A stretch of 64,000 nt of DNA from Billgrantia aerodenitrificans (GCF_021404405.1 NZ_JABFTV010000002.1:186001-250000); one strand, 5' to 3'; numbered from the stretch's first letter, positions 1 to 8,976 are shown. Notes: generated from the sequence alone by a model not told the origin. Translations and numbers: made by a program.

Positions 1-751
1 CCGGGAGGCTGTCGAGCAGGCGCATGGCCTCGCTGTAGCCCATGCCCAGTTCATTCTGTGCCAGCACGGCGAAGGTATCGCCCTGCTCTACGGTATAGGT
101 GCGCCATTCCGGCACGAAGGGCTCGGCAGCAGCAACCTCATGATCGAAGAGGATCGGGCCGTCCACGAACAGCGCCAGCTCTTCGTCAGGATAATCTTCG
201 TAGGAGGTGGCATCGTCGAAGGAGGTGGCATCCGCCGCGGCCAGTGCTTCGTCATCGGTATGGATGTCGTCGAGCATGCCGTTGGCCAGGGTGCCGATCA
301 CCATCGCCATGTGCAGCGCCCCGGGGTCGAGCTCCGTTGTCAGTTCGATACCGCCGTCATCGGGCATGGTGGCGGTATCGAGCTCGGCAGCGGCTCTGAC
401 GGGGGTGGGCGGTGTCGCCTGTTCTGCCTGAGCCATAGCGACCCCGGAGAGGTCGATGATCTCGGTCGGCTTGAGCTGGGAGAGCGGAATGTAGTCTCGG
501 GTGGCATCGATGGCCTGAGTGGCGATCTCGATGGCATCGGCGACGGAATAGCGGTCACTGTTGAGTGCGGGGAGGCCTGGTTGAGCCTCGGGCGACAGGG
601 GGAACAGCACGGTTTCGGGAACCTGACCCTGACGCTGGGTATTCTCTACGACGGTAACGATCTTTTGTGCGCCCAGCACGGTCACCATGGTGGCAACGGG
701 TAGCAGCAGCAACTTATGCGTGCGGGGCAGCGAATGAAGGATTCGCAACAT
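1..751 (-). CDS. M23-family peptidoglycan endopeptidase, OapA/LysM type (partial, N-terminal 250 codons)
   Basis: The reading frame is open from an ATG at 751 to the window edge, so only the N-terminal part is present. It starts with a basic segment and a hydrophobic anchor (residues about 8-25, LPRTHKLLLLPVATMV), as in the OapA N-terminal region. An acidic, low-complexity periplasmic linker follows (about 115-205). The visible part ends in an OapA/LysM-like domain (about 212-250, WRTYTVEQGDTFAVLAQNE). In gammaproteobacteria this layout precedes a C-terminal LytM/M23 zinc endopeptidase that cuts peptidoglycan cross-links (MepM-like). The catalytic domain lies outside the window, so peptidase function is inferred from architecture. 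An OapA-only protein is the main alternative. Confidence 0.75.
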   Translation of the reverse strand, partial: MLRILHSLPRTHKLLLLPVATMVTVLGAQKIVTVVENTQRQGQVPETVLFPLSPEAQPGLPALNSDRYSVADAIEIATQAIDATRDYIPLSQLKPTEIIDLSGVAMAQAEQATPPTPVRAAAELDTATMPDDGGIELTTELDPGALHMAMVIGTLANGMLDDIHTDDEALAAADATSFDDATSYEDYPDEELALFVDGPILFDHEVAAAEPFVPEWRTYTVEQGDTFAVLAQNELGMGYSEAMRLLDSLP

Positions 752-982
752 TGGTATCGGCCATAAAAAAAGATGACAAGAATATAAAAAGGCATGGGAA
801 CCTTAACCCATGATATATGGCCTGCCTAGACTGTACGTGCATACAGCAAGGTGCGCCCCGGCGCCTCACTGTCGAGACCCCGGGCCGTCAAGTGTTGTCG
901 AACACTGTTCAACAATGTTCATTGAACGTGAAGAAAAGAGGGAAGACAACCCCTTTTCGGTAACTTTTACTGAACCGCCTGT
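752..982. promoter_or_regulatory. Leader region of the M23 peptidase gene with two inverted repeats
   Basis: This 231-nt gap lies downstream of the pirin gene and upstream of the peptidase gene, both on the minus strand. It holds two adjacent inverted repeats: AGTGTT-gtcg-AACACT at 891-906 and GTTCAA-N9-TTGAAC at 907-927. It also has A-rich stretches close to the start codon (about 766-790). The repeats could be a regulator site or the end of the pirin transcript. There is no U-tract, so an intrinsic terminator is not supported. Confidence 0.35.
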
Positions 983-1831
983 TTAGTCAGTGAAGGTACC
1001 GTTGCGGTAGTCACGCAGGGCCTGCTCGATCTCGTGCATGCTGTTCATCACGAACGGACCGTAATGAGCGATCGGTTCGCGGTGAGGTGTGCCCGCCAGC
1101 AGCAGGCACTGGGCGCCAGGCTGGCTGGAAAGGGCCACCGAATCGCCGGGGCTTAGCCTGGCCAGCTGACCGGCGGCCACATTCTCCCCCTCGATCTGCA
1201 GAGTGCCTTCGAAGACGTAGACGGCCAGTGTCTCGCTCGGCGCCGTGAGTGTGAGCTTCCCATCGGCCTCGAAGCGGGCATGGGCCACGCCGCCACTGCC
1301 CGCCAGGGCGTCCAGAGGTCCCGACACGCTCTCGCCTTGCTGTGTCGACCAATTGCCACCGAGAGCAATCAGCTCTGCCTTCTCTTTCTTAAGGCGCGGC
1401 ATCTCGTCGCTGCGCACGTCGCGATAGCGCGCCGCACTCATCTTTTCCCGGGCGGGCAAGTTCAACCACATCTGGAAGCCATGCAGCCCCTGGCTGTCGG
1501 TGAGCGGCATTTCCGAGTGCACGATGCCGCGCCCGGTGTGCATCCACTGGGCGTCGCCGGCCTGGATGGCGCTGCTGTGCCCCAGGTGGTCCTCGTGGGT
1601 GATGCCGCCATGCACAATGTAGGTCAGCGTCTGGATGCCGCGGTGCGGATGCGGCGGGAAGCCGCCGATGTAGTCGTCAGGACGGTCGGAGCCGAGCTCG
1701 TCGAGCATCAGGAAGGGGTCGAGCTCGCCGTCGAAGCAGTGGATACGCTGGATATGAACGCCGTCGCCATCCTGGCTGGGGTGGCTGTGAAACAGGCGCT
1801 CGATGCGCCGGATGCTGGGGCTGGTGGCCAT
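983..1831 (-). CDS. Pirin family protein (YhaK/quercetinase-like bicupin)
   Basis: The 282-aa protein has the pirin metal-site signature in the N-terminal cupin: HPHRG (about residues 60-64), then HEDHLGH and the tail HTGRGIVHSEMP, giving the usual three His plus Glu set. A second, less conserved cupin fills residues about 170-280. Pirins are cytoplasmic non-haem iron proteins. Some oxidise flavonoids such as quercetin and others act as regulatory partners, so the exact role here is open. The start follows a GGAG about 10 nt upstream. It is divergent from the LysR gene at 1931, and regulators in that position usually control the neighbouring pirin gene. Confidence 0.9.
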   Translation of the reverse strand: MATSPSIRRIERLFHSHPSQDGDGVHIQRIHCFDGELDPFLMLDELGSDRPDDYIGGFPPHPHRGIQTLTYIVHGGITHEDHLGHSSAIQAGDAQWMHTGRGIVHSEMPLTDSQGLHGFQMWLNLPAREKMSAARYRDVRSDEMPRLKKEKAELIALGGNWSTQQGESVSGPLDALAGSGGVAHARFEADGKLTLTAPSETLAVYVFEGTLQIEGENVAAGQLARLSPGDSVALSSQPGAQCLLLAGTPHREPIAHYGPFVMNSMHEIEQALRDYRNGTFTD

Positions 1832-1930
1832 GACTTGCAGTCTCCAATGATGGATATGACTGGTATTTTAGGCCGTTTTTTTCGAAGATTAATCGCAACG
1901 TTTCGCACTTTTCATTCGAGGAAGTCGAAT

Positions 1931-2830
1931 ATGTCTCGCGTTACCCTGGCCCAGTGGCAGATGCTTGCGGCAGTCGTCGATCACGGCGGCTTCGCTCGCG
2001 CCGCCGAGGTGGTCCACAAAAGTCCCTCCACGCTCAATCATGCCGTACACAAGCTGGAGCAGCAGCTTGGCGTCAAAGTGCTGGAACCCGTTGGGCGGCA
2101 GGTACGGCTGACCGATGCGGGGGAGCTGCTGCTGCGCCGGGCGCGTCAACTGATCGAGAGTGCCGAGGCGCTGGAGGACGTAGCCGGCCGGCTCTCCGAA
2201 GGCCTCGAGGCGGAAGTGGTGCTGTCAATCGACCAGATATTTCCCAACGCCGCGCTGGCGGTGGCGTTAAGTCGCTTTTCCGCCGCTTACCCCTATGTGC
2301 GCGTGCAGCTCCACGAAACGGTGCTCAACGGCGGCATAGAGATGCTCTACGACGGCCGCGCCGATATCGCCATATCGGGTCTGGCGGCTCAGGGGTTTCT
2401 TGGCGAGCCGCTGGTCACCGTGCGTTTCGTTGCGGTGGCGCATCACGAGCATGAACTGCATGGGCTCGAGCGGCAGCTCGATCTGCGCGATCTGCAGCGG
2501 CATCGCCAACTGGTGGTGCGCGACTCGGCGCTGCGCCAGTCGATGGATGCCGGTTGGCTCAAGGCCGAGCAGCGCTGGACGGTTAGCCATCTCGAAACCT
2601 CCATCGACATGGTACGGCGTGGCCTGGGCTTTGCCTGGCTGCCCGAGACCCGCATCCACACTGACTTGGAGAGCGGCGTGCTGCGACCGCTGCCGCTTGC
2701 GGCCGGTGGGGTCCGCGAGGTGCCCATGCAGATGATCTTCCGCGACCGGGACCGGGCCGGCCCCGCCACCCGTGCCATGGCGCGTGCGCTCAAGGAAGCC
2801 GTGGCGAGTGAATGTACGGGTCGAGTGTGA
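1931..2830 (+). CDS. LysR family transcriptional regulator
   Basis: The 299-aa protein has an N-terminal winged helix (residues about 5-65, LAQWQMLAAVVDHGGFARAA, then LNHAVHKLEQQLGV) and a LysR substrate-binding domain (about 90-290). The ATG at 1931 gives the standard LysR N-terminus; the frame stays open upstream only because it overlaps the opposite pirin gene. It is transcribed divergently from pirin with about 100 nt between starts, a layout typical of a LysR regulator controlling the adjacent gene and itself. The inducer cannot be read from the sequence. The DNA-contact half-site is also not obvious, although the gap contains AT-rich stretches near 1863-1900. Confidence 0.92.
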   Translation: MSRVTLAQWQMLAAVVDHGGFARAAEVVHKSPSTLNHAVHKLEQQLGVKVLEPVGRQVRLTDAGELLLRRARQLIESAEALEDVAGRLSEGLEAEVVLSIDQIFPNAALAVALSRFSAAYPYVRVQLHETVLNGGIEMLYDGRADIAISGLAAQGFLGEPLVTVRFVAVAHHEHELHGLERQLDLRDLQRHRQLVVRDSALRQSMDAGWLKAEQRWTVSHLETSIDMVRRGLGFAWLPETRIHTDLESGVLRPLPLAAGGVREVPMQMIFRDRDRAGPATRAMARALKEAVASECTGRV

Positions 2831-2929
2831 CCGTTCGGAATTTTCATTGCATGAAACGGAAAAACTGCGCTTGAGCGAGAGGCCGAACGGTTTACTCTGA
2901 CTAGCAAATTCTGTTTGCCGGAGAACGTT

Positions 2930-3934
2930 ATGGGCCTGCTGATCGACGGAAAGTGGCACGACCAGTGGTACGACACCAAGAAGCACGGCGGCGAGTTCGT
3001 ACGCGAATCCGCCAAGCTGCGCGACTGGGTCACGCGTGACGGCAGCGCCGGCCCCGAGGGCCATCGCGCCGTGCCGGCCGAGGCGGGGCGCTTCCATCTC
3101 TATGTCTCGCTGGCCTGTCCTTGGGCGCATCGCACCCTGATCATGCGCAAGCTCAAGGGGCTGGACGACCTGATCGGAGTGTCCTGGGTCAGTCCGCTGA
3201 TGCTCGACCAGGGCTGGACCTACCACGAGGACGAAGGCGCCAGCGGAGATCCGGTCAACGGCGTCGAATACCACCGCGAACTCTACACGCTGACCGACTC
3301 TCGCTACACCGGCCGGGTCACGGTGCCGGTGCTGTGGGACAAGCACGAGAAGCGCATCGTCAACAACGAGTCGGCCGAGCTGGTACGGATCTTCAACGAT
3401 GCCTTCGATGACCTGACCGGCAACCGTCTCGACTTCTACCCCCTCGACCTGCGCGAGACCATCGATGCGATCAACGATGACGTCTACGACCACATCAACA
3501 ACGGGGTCTACAAGTCGGGCTTCGCCACTGAGCAGGCGGTCTACGAGAAGCACGTCACGGCCCTGTTCGAGGCGCTGGATCGGGTCGAGAGACGGCTGAC
3601 CGAGCACCGTTACCTGGCCGGGGAGTGGCTCACCGAGGCCGACATCCGCCTGTTCACCACCCTGGTGCGTTTCGATGCGGTTTACTATGGCCACTTCAAG
3701 TGCAACTTCCGCCGCATCGAGGACTACCCCAGCCTCTCGAACTACCTGCGTGAGCTGTACCAGTGGCCGGGCGTGGCCGAGACGGTAAGCCTGGACCACA
3801 TCAAGCGCCACTACTATTACAGCCACGACACCATCAATCCGACCCGCATCGTGCCCAAGGGGCCGCTGCTCGACTTCGACCGGCCCCACGATCGGGAGCG
3901 GTTGCCGGGGCAGGGCATTCGCGAGAAGGGTTAA
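2930..3934 (+). CDS. yqjG: Glutathionyl-hydroquinone reductase (Xi-class GST, YqjG-like)
   Basis: The 334-aa protein carries the Xi-class GST active site CPWAHR (about residues 62-67), in which Cys replaces the Ser/Tyr of ordinary GSTs. The family's YWVSPL-like segment (here SWVSPLMLD) and a C-terminal all-helical domain with [18 protein letters not shown] follow. The family uses glutathione to reduce S-glutathionyl-hydroquinones and so recycles quinone adducts in the cytoplasm. The length matches the family. ATG 2930 was chosen because CGGAGA lies about 6 nt upstream; an upstream TTG in frame has no such site. Its stop overlaps the stop of the opposite YaiI gene by 4 nt. Confidence 0.93.
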   Translation: MGLLIDGKWHDQWYDTKKHGGEFVRESAKLRDWVTRDGSAGPEGHRAVPAEAGRFHLYVSLACPWAHRTLIMRKLKGLDDLIGVSWVSPLMLDQGWTYHEDEGASGDPVNGVEYHRELYTLTDSRYTGRVTVPVLWDKHEKRIVNNESAELVRIFNDAFDDLTGNRLDFYPLDLRETIDAINDDVYDHINNGVYKSGFATEQAVYEKHVTALFEALDRVERRLTEHRYLAGEWLTEADIRLFTTLVRFDAVYYGHFKCNFRRIEDYPSLSNYLRELYQWPGVAETVSLDHIKRHYYYSHDTINPTRIVPKGPLLDFDRPHDRERLPGQGIREKG

Positions 3935-4380
3935 CGGTTCTTGGCCAGCCAGCGATCCAGAGCATTGGCGAACTCGCGCCGGTCGGTGTCCGAATAGCCT
4001 TTCGGCCCGCCGGTGTGTTCGCCGCTGGAGCGCATCGTCTCCATGAAATCGCGCAGCTGTACCTTGGCGCGAATGTTATTTTTATCGAGCATCTCGCCGC
4101 GAGTGGTCATCACCGCCGCGCCCTTGTCGATGGCCTCCATGGCCAGCGGCAGGTCGGAGCTGATCAGCAGGTCCCCGGCGGCGAGGCGCGCCACGATCTC
4201 GTTATCGGCGGCGTCGAAGCCATGGCTCACCGACAGCGATTTGACCCACTTCGAGGGCGGCAGCGGGATCGAGTGGTTGGCGACGAACCAGGTGGGCGTG
4301 GTGGTGCGCTCGGCGGCACGAACGATGATCTCGCGCGCGACCTTGGGGCAGGCATCGGCATCGACCCAGAGCGTGGGCAT
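3931..4380 (-). CDS. yaiI: YaiI/YqxD family protein (DUF188, PIN-like)
   Basis: The 149-aa protein begins with the family hallmark [14 protein letters not shown] (residues about 5-18). It continues with [23 protein letters not shown] and the C-terminal [14 protein letters not shown], which together identify UPF0178/DUF188. The acidic residues fit a PIN-like nuclease fold, but no biochemical function is established. A GAGGAG precedes the start. It is convergent with the GST gene and shares four bases with its stop codon. No terminator separates them, so the two transcripts must overlap or end by another mechanism. Confidence 0.93.
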   Translation of the reverse strand: MPTLWVDADACPKVAREIIVRAAERTTTPTWFVANHSIPLPPSKWVKSLSVSHGFDAADNEIVARLAAGDLLISSDLPLAMEAIDKGAAVMTTRGEMLDKNNIRAKVQLRDFMETMRSSGEHTGGPKGYSDTDRREFANALDRWLAKNR

Positions 4381-4821
4381 TCGGCAGGGCTCCTCGAAGT
4401 TGAGTGACGGTTCTATGTGAGCGCAGCGTTGAAAGTACTGGTCAGGAAACCAGTCTTGATGTTAGCATGCGCGCTCCTCGCATGTGTTGACCCCGCCATC
4501 ATGACGATTCGCTCCGAGCGCCGCGCGTTCGAGAGGCAATCACCGAGACCGACAGCGATCCGCTGCAACGTCCGAGATGTGAAGATGGAGCGCTACAGGA
4601 TGCCGCCAACCGGGCGACATCGGCGCAAAAAGGTCGCCACAGCGGTTCCCGCCGATGGCGCGAACCGGATGCCAGGTGCGACCGGCATCCCACGATAACG
4701 TGATCCGCTCTGTCCAGGCCCTATCGGCCAGTGAAGACAGAGCCACCGACCTGCCAAGAGCGGTGTCGGGGATGCCTCAATGTGATTTGCCGGCGAGTGC
4801 CGGCCTACCAAGGTGTGATTG
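4381..4821 (+). promoter_or_regulatory. Long (440-nt) region upstream of the DEAD-box helicase gene; likely promoter plus 5' leader
   Basis: No convincing gene lies here. Three small inverted repeats are visible on the helicase strand: ACTGGT-N6-ACCAGT at 4437-4454, CATGCG-N7-CGCATG at 4466-4484, and GCCGGC-gagt-GCCGGC at 4789-4804. The last ends just before the AAGGTG ribosome-binding site (4809-4814). Cold-induced DEAD-box helicase genes often have long structured leaders that control translation, and this region would fit that. The promoter position is not determined. Confidence 0.4.
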
Positions 4822-6537
4822 ATGACCTCGACTTCTGTCGCCTCGCCGAGCTTCGGCGATCTTGCTCTGCTGCCTGCCGTTCTCGCCGCTGTCGAAACAC
4901 TGGGTTACGAAACTCCTTCACCGATTCAAACACAGACCATTCCTGCGCTGCTGGAAGGTCGTGACATGCTGGGCCAGGCGCAGACCGGCACCGGCAAGAC
5001 CGCTGCCTTCGCGCTGCCCCTGCTGTCGCGGCTCGAGCTGACTCGCCGCGAGCCCCAGGTGCTGGTGCTGGCACCGACCCGTGAGCTGGCCCAGCAGGTG
5101 GCCGTCTCCTTCACCAAGTACGGCCAGAACCTGCAGGGTCTGGAAGTGGCCACCCTGTGCGGTGGCCAGGAATATCGTGAACAGCTGGGTGCGCTGAAGC
5201 GCGGCGCCCAGGTAGTCGTGGGTACCCCGGGCCGGGTGATCGATCACCTCGACCGCGGCAGCCTCAAGCTCGACGGCCTCTCCGCCCTGGTGCTGGACGA
5301 AGCCGACGAGATGCTGCGCATGGGCTTCATCGACGACGTCAAGCGCGTGGTCGCCGATACCCCCAAGGACGCTCAGCGCGTGTTCTTCTCCGCCACCCTG
5401 CCGGCCGAGATCGAGCGCATCGTCAATCGCTACCTAGTCGATCCGGTCAAGGTTGCCATCGAGTCGCGTACCACAACCGGCGAGAACATCGAGCAGCGCC
5501 TGGTGCGGGTCGACGGCGGGGCCAAGCTGGAAGCGCTGGCACGTATCCTCGAGGTCGAGCCGGTGGATGCCGCCATCGTCTTCGTACGCACCCGTGCCGC
5601 CTGTACCACGCTGATGGAGCAGCTCTCCGCCCGTGGCGTGAACGTGGCCAGCCTCTCCGGCGACCTCGATCAGAGCCTGCGTGAGCGCACCATCCAGCGC
5701 CTCAAGCGCGGCAAGGTCGACGTGCTGATCGCCACCGACGTGGCCGCTCGTGGCCTCGATGTGCCGCGTATCACCCACGTCTTCAACTACGACCTGCCCC
5801 AGGACAGCGAAGCCTATACCCACCGTATCGGCCGTACCGGCCGGGCGGGACGTACCGGCATCTCGATCACCTTCGTGGGCTTCCGTGAAGGCCGCAAGGT
5901 GGGCTGGATCGAGCAGGCTACCGGCCAGCGCATGACCGAGATGGCGCTGCCCGACGAAGCGGCCATTCGCGCCCATCGTGACGAGGTGTTCCATCAGCGC
6001 ATCATCGGTTCCCTGACCGCCGGAGCCGACGAGCAGCGTGCGCTGGTCGAGCGTCTGGTGGCGGAAGGTCATGACCCGGTCGAGCTGGCCTGTGCCTTTG
6101 CCGCCCTGGCCCGCGCCGACGAGGCGCCCATCGGCCGCCTGCAGGCGCCGCGCAAGGAGCGTGTCGAGCGTGGCGGCGAGCGTGCCCCGCGTGACGGCAA
6201 GGCCCCGCGTCGCGACCGTGCTCCGAGCGAAGGCATGACCCGCTATCGTGTGGCTGTCGGCCACAAGGATGGCGTCAAGCCGGGCCAGCTGGTCGGCGCG
6301 TTGGCCAACGAGGGTGGTATCGAAGGTTCGCGGATCGGCCGTATCGACATCCGTAACGCCTTCTCGGTGGTGGAGCTGCCCAGCTCGCTGCCGCCCAGCA
6401 TCCTGGCCAAGATGGCTCGCGCCCGCGTCGCCGGCCGTGCGCTGGAGATCAGCGAAGACAGCGGTGCCCCCGAGCGTGCCCCGCGCCGCCGCCGTGAAGA
6501 CGGCGATGCGCCGGTGCGTCGTCGCACCAGCGCTTGA
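4822..6537 (+). CDS. deaD: ATP-dependent DEAD-box RNA helicase, DeaD/CsdA type
   Basis: The 571-aa protein has every DEAD-box motif in order: Q motif (GYETPSPIQ), Walker A AQTGTGKT, PTRELA, TPGRVIDH, VLDEADEM, FFSATLP, IATDVAARGLD and HRIGRTGRAG. A low-complexity Arg-rich linker (about 440-475) leads to a DbpA-type RNA-binding domain (about 475-545, with IGRIDIRNAFSVVELP). The basic tail ends RRRTSA. DeaD proteins unwind RNA duplexes in ribosome assembly and mRNA turnover, especially in the cold. ATG 4822 was chosen over the in-frame TTG at 4819 because of AAGGTG 7 nt upstream. A terminator follows at 6576. Confidence 0.95.
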   Translation: MTSTSVASPSFGDLALLPAVLAAVETLGYETPSPIQTQTIPALLEGRDMLGQAQTGTGKTAAFALPLLSRLELTRREPQVLVLAPTRELAQQVAVSFTKYGQNLQGLEVATLCGGQEYREQLGALKRGAQVVVGTPGRVIDHLDRGSLKLDGLSALVLDEADEMLRMGFIDDVKRVVADTPKDAQRVFFSATLPAEIERIVNRYLVDPVKVAIESRTTTGENIEQRLVRVDGGAKLEALARILEVEPVDAAIVFVRTRAACTTLMEQLSARGVNVASLSGDLDQSLRERTIQRLKRGKVDVLIATDVAARGLDVPRITHVFNYDLPQDSEAYTHRIGRTGRAGRTGISITFVGFREGRKVGWIEQATGQRMTEMALPDEAAIRAHRDEVFHQRIIGSLTAGADEQRALVERLVAEGHDPVELACAFAALARADEAPIGRLQAPRKERVERGGERAPRDGKAPRRDRAPSEGMTRYRVAVGHKDGVKPGQLVGALANEGGIEGSRIGRIDIRNAFSVVELPSSLPPSILAKMARARVAGRALEISEDSGAPERAPRRRREDGDAPVRRRTSA

Positions 6538-6575
6538 TCGCACCCTCGGCCGCTACGGTGGCTGAGGCGAACGAC

Positions 6576-6606
6576 ACCCAGGCCGGGTACCGGCCTGGGT
6601 TTTTTT
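6576..6606 (+). terminator. Rho-independent terminator of deaD
   Basis: A perfect 10-bp stem, ACCCAGGCCG (6576-6585) with CGGCCTGGGT (6591-6600) and a 5-nt loop, is followed by a run of seven T (6600-6606). It lies 38 nt after the deaD stop. Read on the other strand the stem lacks a U-tract, so it mainly serves deaD. Confidence 0.9.
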
Positions 6607-6658
6607 ATGCTCAAGGGAAGCGATCATGGCCATGGTGCGCGCGGCTTGGGCCGGTTTC

Positions 6659-7651
6659 TCAGAGCGATTTCACTGCGATGGCGGGGCTGCTTGACTCGAA
6701 GCGCAGAGGATTGCGTAGTGGCCTGCCAAATTCGGGAAGGCTGATCTCGAAGCGGTCGCCGTCTTGGGTCTGGATGCCATCGGCGAAGCTCAGGGTCGCT
6801 GTGCCGAAGAAGTGCACGTGCACGTCGCCGGGGCGTCGAAAGTTTGGGTACTTGAAGTGGTGATGCTCCAGGTTGGCCAGGCTGTGGGCCATATTGGCCT
6901 CGCCGGTGAGGAAGGGCTTCTGCCACACGGTCTCGCTGCCGCGTACGATGCGGCTGGTGCCTTCCAGGTGCGCTGGTAGCTCGCCGATCAGCAACTCGGG
7001 GCCGAAGCTGCAGGCGCGCAGCTTGGAGTGGGCCAGCCACAGGTAGTTGAAGCGCTCGGTGATGTGATCGGAGAACTCGTTGCCGATGGCGTAGCCCACC
7101 CGCCAGGGCTGGCCGTCGTCGCCGATCACGTAGAGCCCGGCCAGCTCAGGTTCCTCGCCAGCATCCTCGGCGAAGTGTGGCACGGCAATCGCTGCCTCGG
7201 GGGCGACGACACAGCTACCGTCGCCCTTGTAGAACCACTCCGGCTGGGCGCCGGTCTCGCCGGGAGCGGGCTTGCCGCCCTCTACGCCGAGCTTGAACAT
7301 GCGCATCGAGTCGGTCAGGGCTGCATCCTCGACCTGCGCCTTGGCATGCATGGCATCGCGGGTATCGGCGCTGCCCAAGTGGGTAAGTCCGGTGCCGGTG
7401 ACCAGACAGTGGGCCGGGTCGGGATGGGTCAGTGGCGGCAGCAGGCGTCGATCGTCGATCAGCGACTGGTAGCCGCCTTGGGAGGCTCCGAGGCGTGCCT
7501 CGACCACCCGGGTGATCGGTTGGCGCGAGTCGAGGGCGATACGCGCCAGCCCATAAGTGCCACCCTCGATATCAATCGGACGCAGCGTATCGAGGCTTTC
7601 TACCAAGGCCACACGCAGTTGGCCCTGATCGTGATATTGGATCAATCGCAT
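6659..7651 (-). CDS. FAH-family AraD1-type 2-keto-3-deoxypentonate dehydratase (XylX/KdxD role)
   Basis: The 330-aa protein belongs to the fumarylacetoacetate-hydrolase superfamily. The core (about 160-310) includes WFYKGDGS, EPELAGLYVI (metal ligand Glu pair), GYAIGNEFSDHITE and GDVHVHFFGTATLSF. The AraD1 branch dehydrates 2-keto-3-deoxy-pentonates to 2-oxoglutarate semialdehyde, as Caulobacter XylX does for D-xylose. That role fits this locus, which also encodes a xylose dehydrogenase, a lactonase and two pentonate dehydratases. The gene is last in a minus-strand operon with the TRAP transporter, so import of the sugar acid and its breakdown may be co-expressed. Substrate assignment is inference; a ketodeoxy-arabinonate preference is equally possible. 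Confidence 0.82.
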   Translation of the reverse strand: MRLIQYHDQGQLRVALVESLDTLRPIDIEGGTYGLARIALDSRQPITRVVEARLGASQGGYQSLIDDRRLLPPLTHPDPAHCLVTGTGLTHLGSADTRDAMHAKAQVEDAALTDSMRMFKLGVEGGKPAPGETGAQPEWFYKGDGSCVVAPEAAIAVPHFAEDAGEEPELAGLYVIGDDGQPWRVGYAIGNEFSDHITERFNYLWLAHSKLRACSFGPELLIGELPAHLEGTSRIVRGSETVWQKPFLTGEANMAHSLANLEHHHFKYPNFRRPGDVHVHFFGTATLSFADGIQTQDGDRFEISLPEFGRPLRNPLRFESSSPAIAVKSL

Positions 7652-7681
7652 GAGTCATTTTCCTTGTAAGGGGCGCTTGCG

Positions 7682-8965
7682 TCAGTTACCGCGCACGGCG
7701 GTAAGGTCGGGAAGCCAGGTAACCAGGCCGGGAAAGGCGATCAAAATTACCGCTACCACCAGCAGCGTTGCGTAGTAGGGCAGCATCGCACGTACCAATT
7801 GCTCCATGGTGACCCTGCCTACCCCGCAGCCAACGTACAGGCAGGTACCTACCGGCGGAGTCAGCAGGCCGATACCGAGAATGAAGGCCATTAGAACGCC
7901 GAAGTAGACGGGATCGATGCCCACCGAGGTGACGATAGGCGTGAGCATTGGCGCCATGATCACCATGGCCGGGGTCAGATCCATGACGAAACCCACCAGC
8001 AGCAGCAGGCCGGTGACGATCAGCAGCAGTAAGAACGGATCCTCAGTGATCGCCTGTACCTGCATCACCAACGTTTGCGGCACCATGTTGATGGTCAGGA
8101 ACCAGGCGATCACCGTGGCGAAGGCCAACAGCAGCAGTACCATGCCGGTCAGTCGCGCGGTGCGAATCAGCATTCCCCACAGCTCGCGGGGGTGGAACTC
8201 GCGATAGACAACCAGCGAGATGGCTAGTGAGTAGAGCAGTGCCACGACTGCCGCCTCGGTGGCGGTAAAGACGCCGCCGATGATGCCGCCAATCACGATG
8301 ACCGGCAGTACCAGCGCCAGCCAGGCTGCCTTGAACGCTCGCCACAGGCGGCCCAGTTCGAAGCGGCGGGTCTGTCCGGCACCGCCGAAGCTGGCCATGA
8401 TGAAAGTCGTGACCATCAGCCCGAAGCCGATCATCAGCCCAGGTACGATGCCGGCAATGAAGAGCCGGCTGATCGAGGTCTCGGTGACGATACCAAACAG
8501 GATCAGCGGGATTGACGGTGGGATGATGATGCCGATCACCGAGGAGACGGTATTGATCGCCGTGGCCTGAGGTGCCGAATAGCCCTGCTGCTTCATCGAC
8601 GGGATCATCATCGAGCCGGTGGCGGCGGTGTCGGCCACCGCCGAGCCGCTGATGCCACCGAAGAACATCGAGCCGGTGATCGCTACCTGCCCTAACCCGC
8701 CACGGACGAAACCGACCAGGGCGCCGGCCAACTCCATCAGCCGCCGGGCGATACCACCGGCGCTCATTACTTCACCCACCAGAATGAAAAACGGAATCGC
8801 CAGCAGCGGGAAATTGTTGACCCCGCGGATCGACTGCTCGATGAGGATCGACAGGGGGATATCAGAGATTACCGCCATTACGACGGCTGCAATGCCCAGG
8901 CCAAAGGCGATCGGTAGTCCCAGCGCGAGGGAGCTGAAGAGGATGCCGAGAAATATCCACAGCAT
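7682..8965 (-). CDS. dctM: TRAP transporter large permease (DctM family)
   Basis: The 427-aa membrane protein starts MLWIFLGILFSSLALGLPIAF and has about 12 hydrophobic segments. DctM landmarks include FFGGISGSAVADTAATGSMMIPSM and GVLMAFILGIGLLTPPVGTCLYVG. Start 8965 follows a strong AGGAGG and gives the normal family length. The frame continues upstream to 9583 only as a shadow of the dctQ gene, so this is not a natural DctQM fusion. With DctQ and DctP it forms a Na+/H+-coupled, binding-protein-dependent importer for organic acids; the neighbours suggest sugar acids such as xylonate or arabinonate. Confidence 0.95.
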   Translation of the reverse strand: MLWIFLGILFSSLALGLPIAFGLGIAAVVMAVISDIPLSILIEQSIRGVNNFPLLAIPFFILVGEVMSAGGIARRLMELAGALVGFVRGGLGQVAITGSMFFGGISGSAVADTAATGSMMIPSMKQQGYSAPQATAINTVSSVIGIIIPPSIPLILFGIVTETSISRLFIAGIVPGLMIGFGLMVTTFIMASFGGAGQTRRFELGRLWRAFKAAWLALVLPVIVIGGIIGGVFTATEAAVVALLYSLAISLVVYREFHPRELWGMLIRTARLTGMVLLLLAFATVIAWFLTINMVPQTLVMQVQAITEDPFLLLLIVTGLLLLVGFVMDLTPAMVIMAPMLTPIVTSVGIDPVYFGVLMAFILGIGLLTPPVGTCLYVGCGVGRVTMEQLVRAMLPYYATLLVVAVILIAFPGLVTWLPDLTAVRGN

Positions 8966-8976
8966 GAAGAAGCCTC

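Noticed and set aside
58..703. Plus-strand frames at the left edge
   Set aside because: They are shadows of the minus-strand OapA/M23 gene, whose translation has clear domains.
2267..3889. 540-codon minus-strand open frame over the LysR and GST genes
   Set aside because: It spans two good genes on the other strand and shows no domain.
4417..4698. Small Arg-rich reading frame between yaiI and deaD
   Set aside because: No family resemblance, high Arg and Pro content typical of a shadow frame in GC-rich DNA, and no good ribosome-binding site. Treated as leader DNA.
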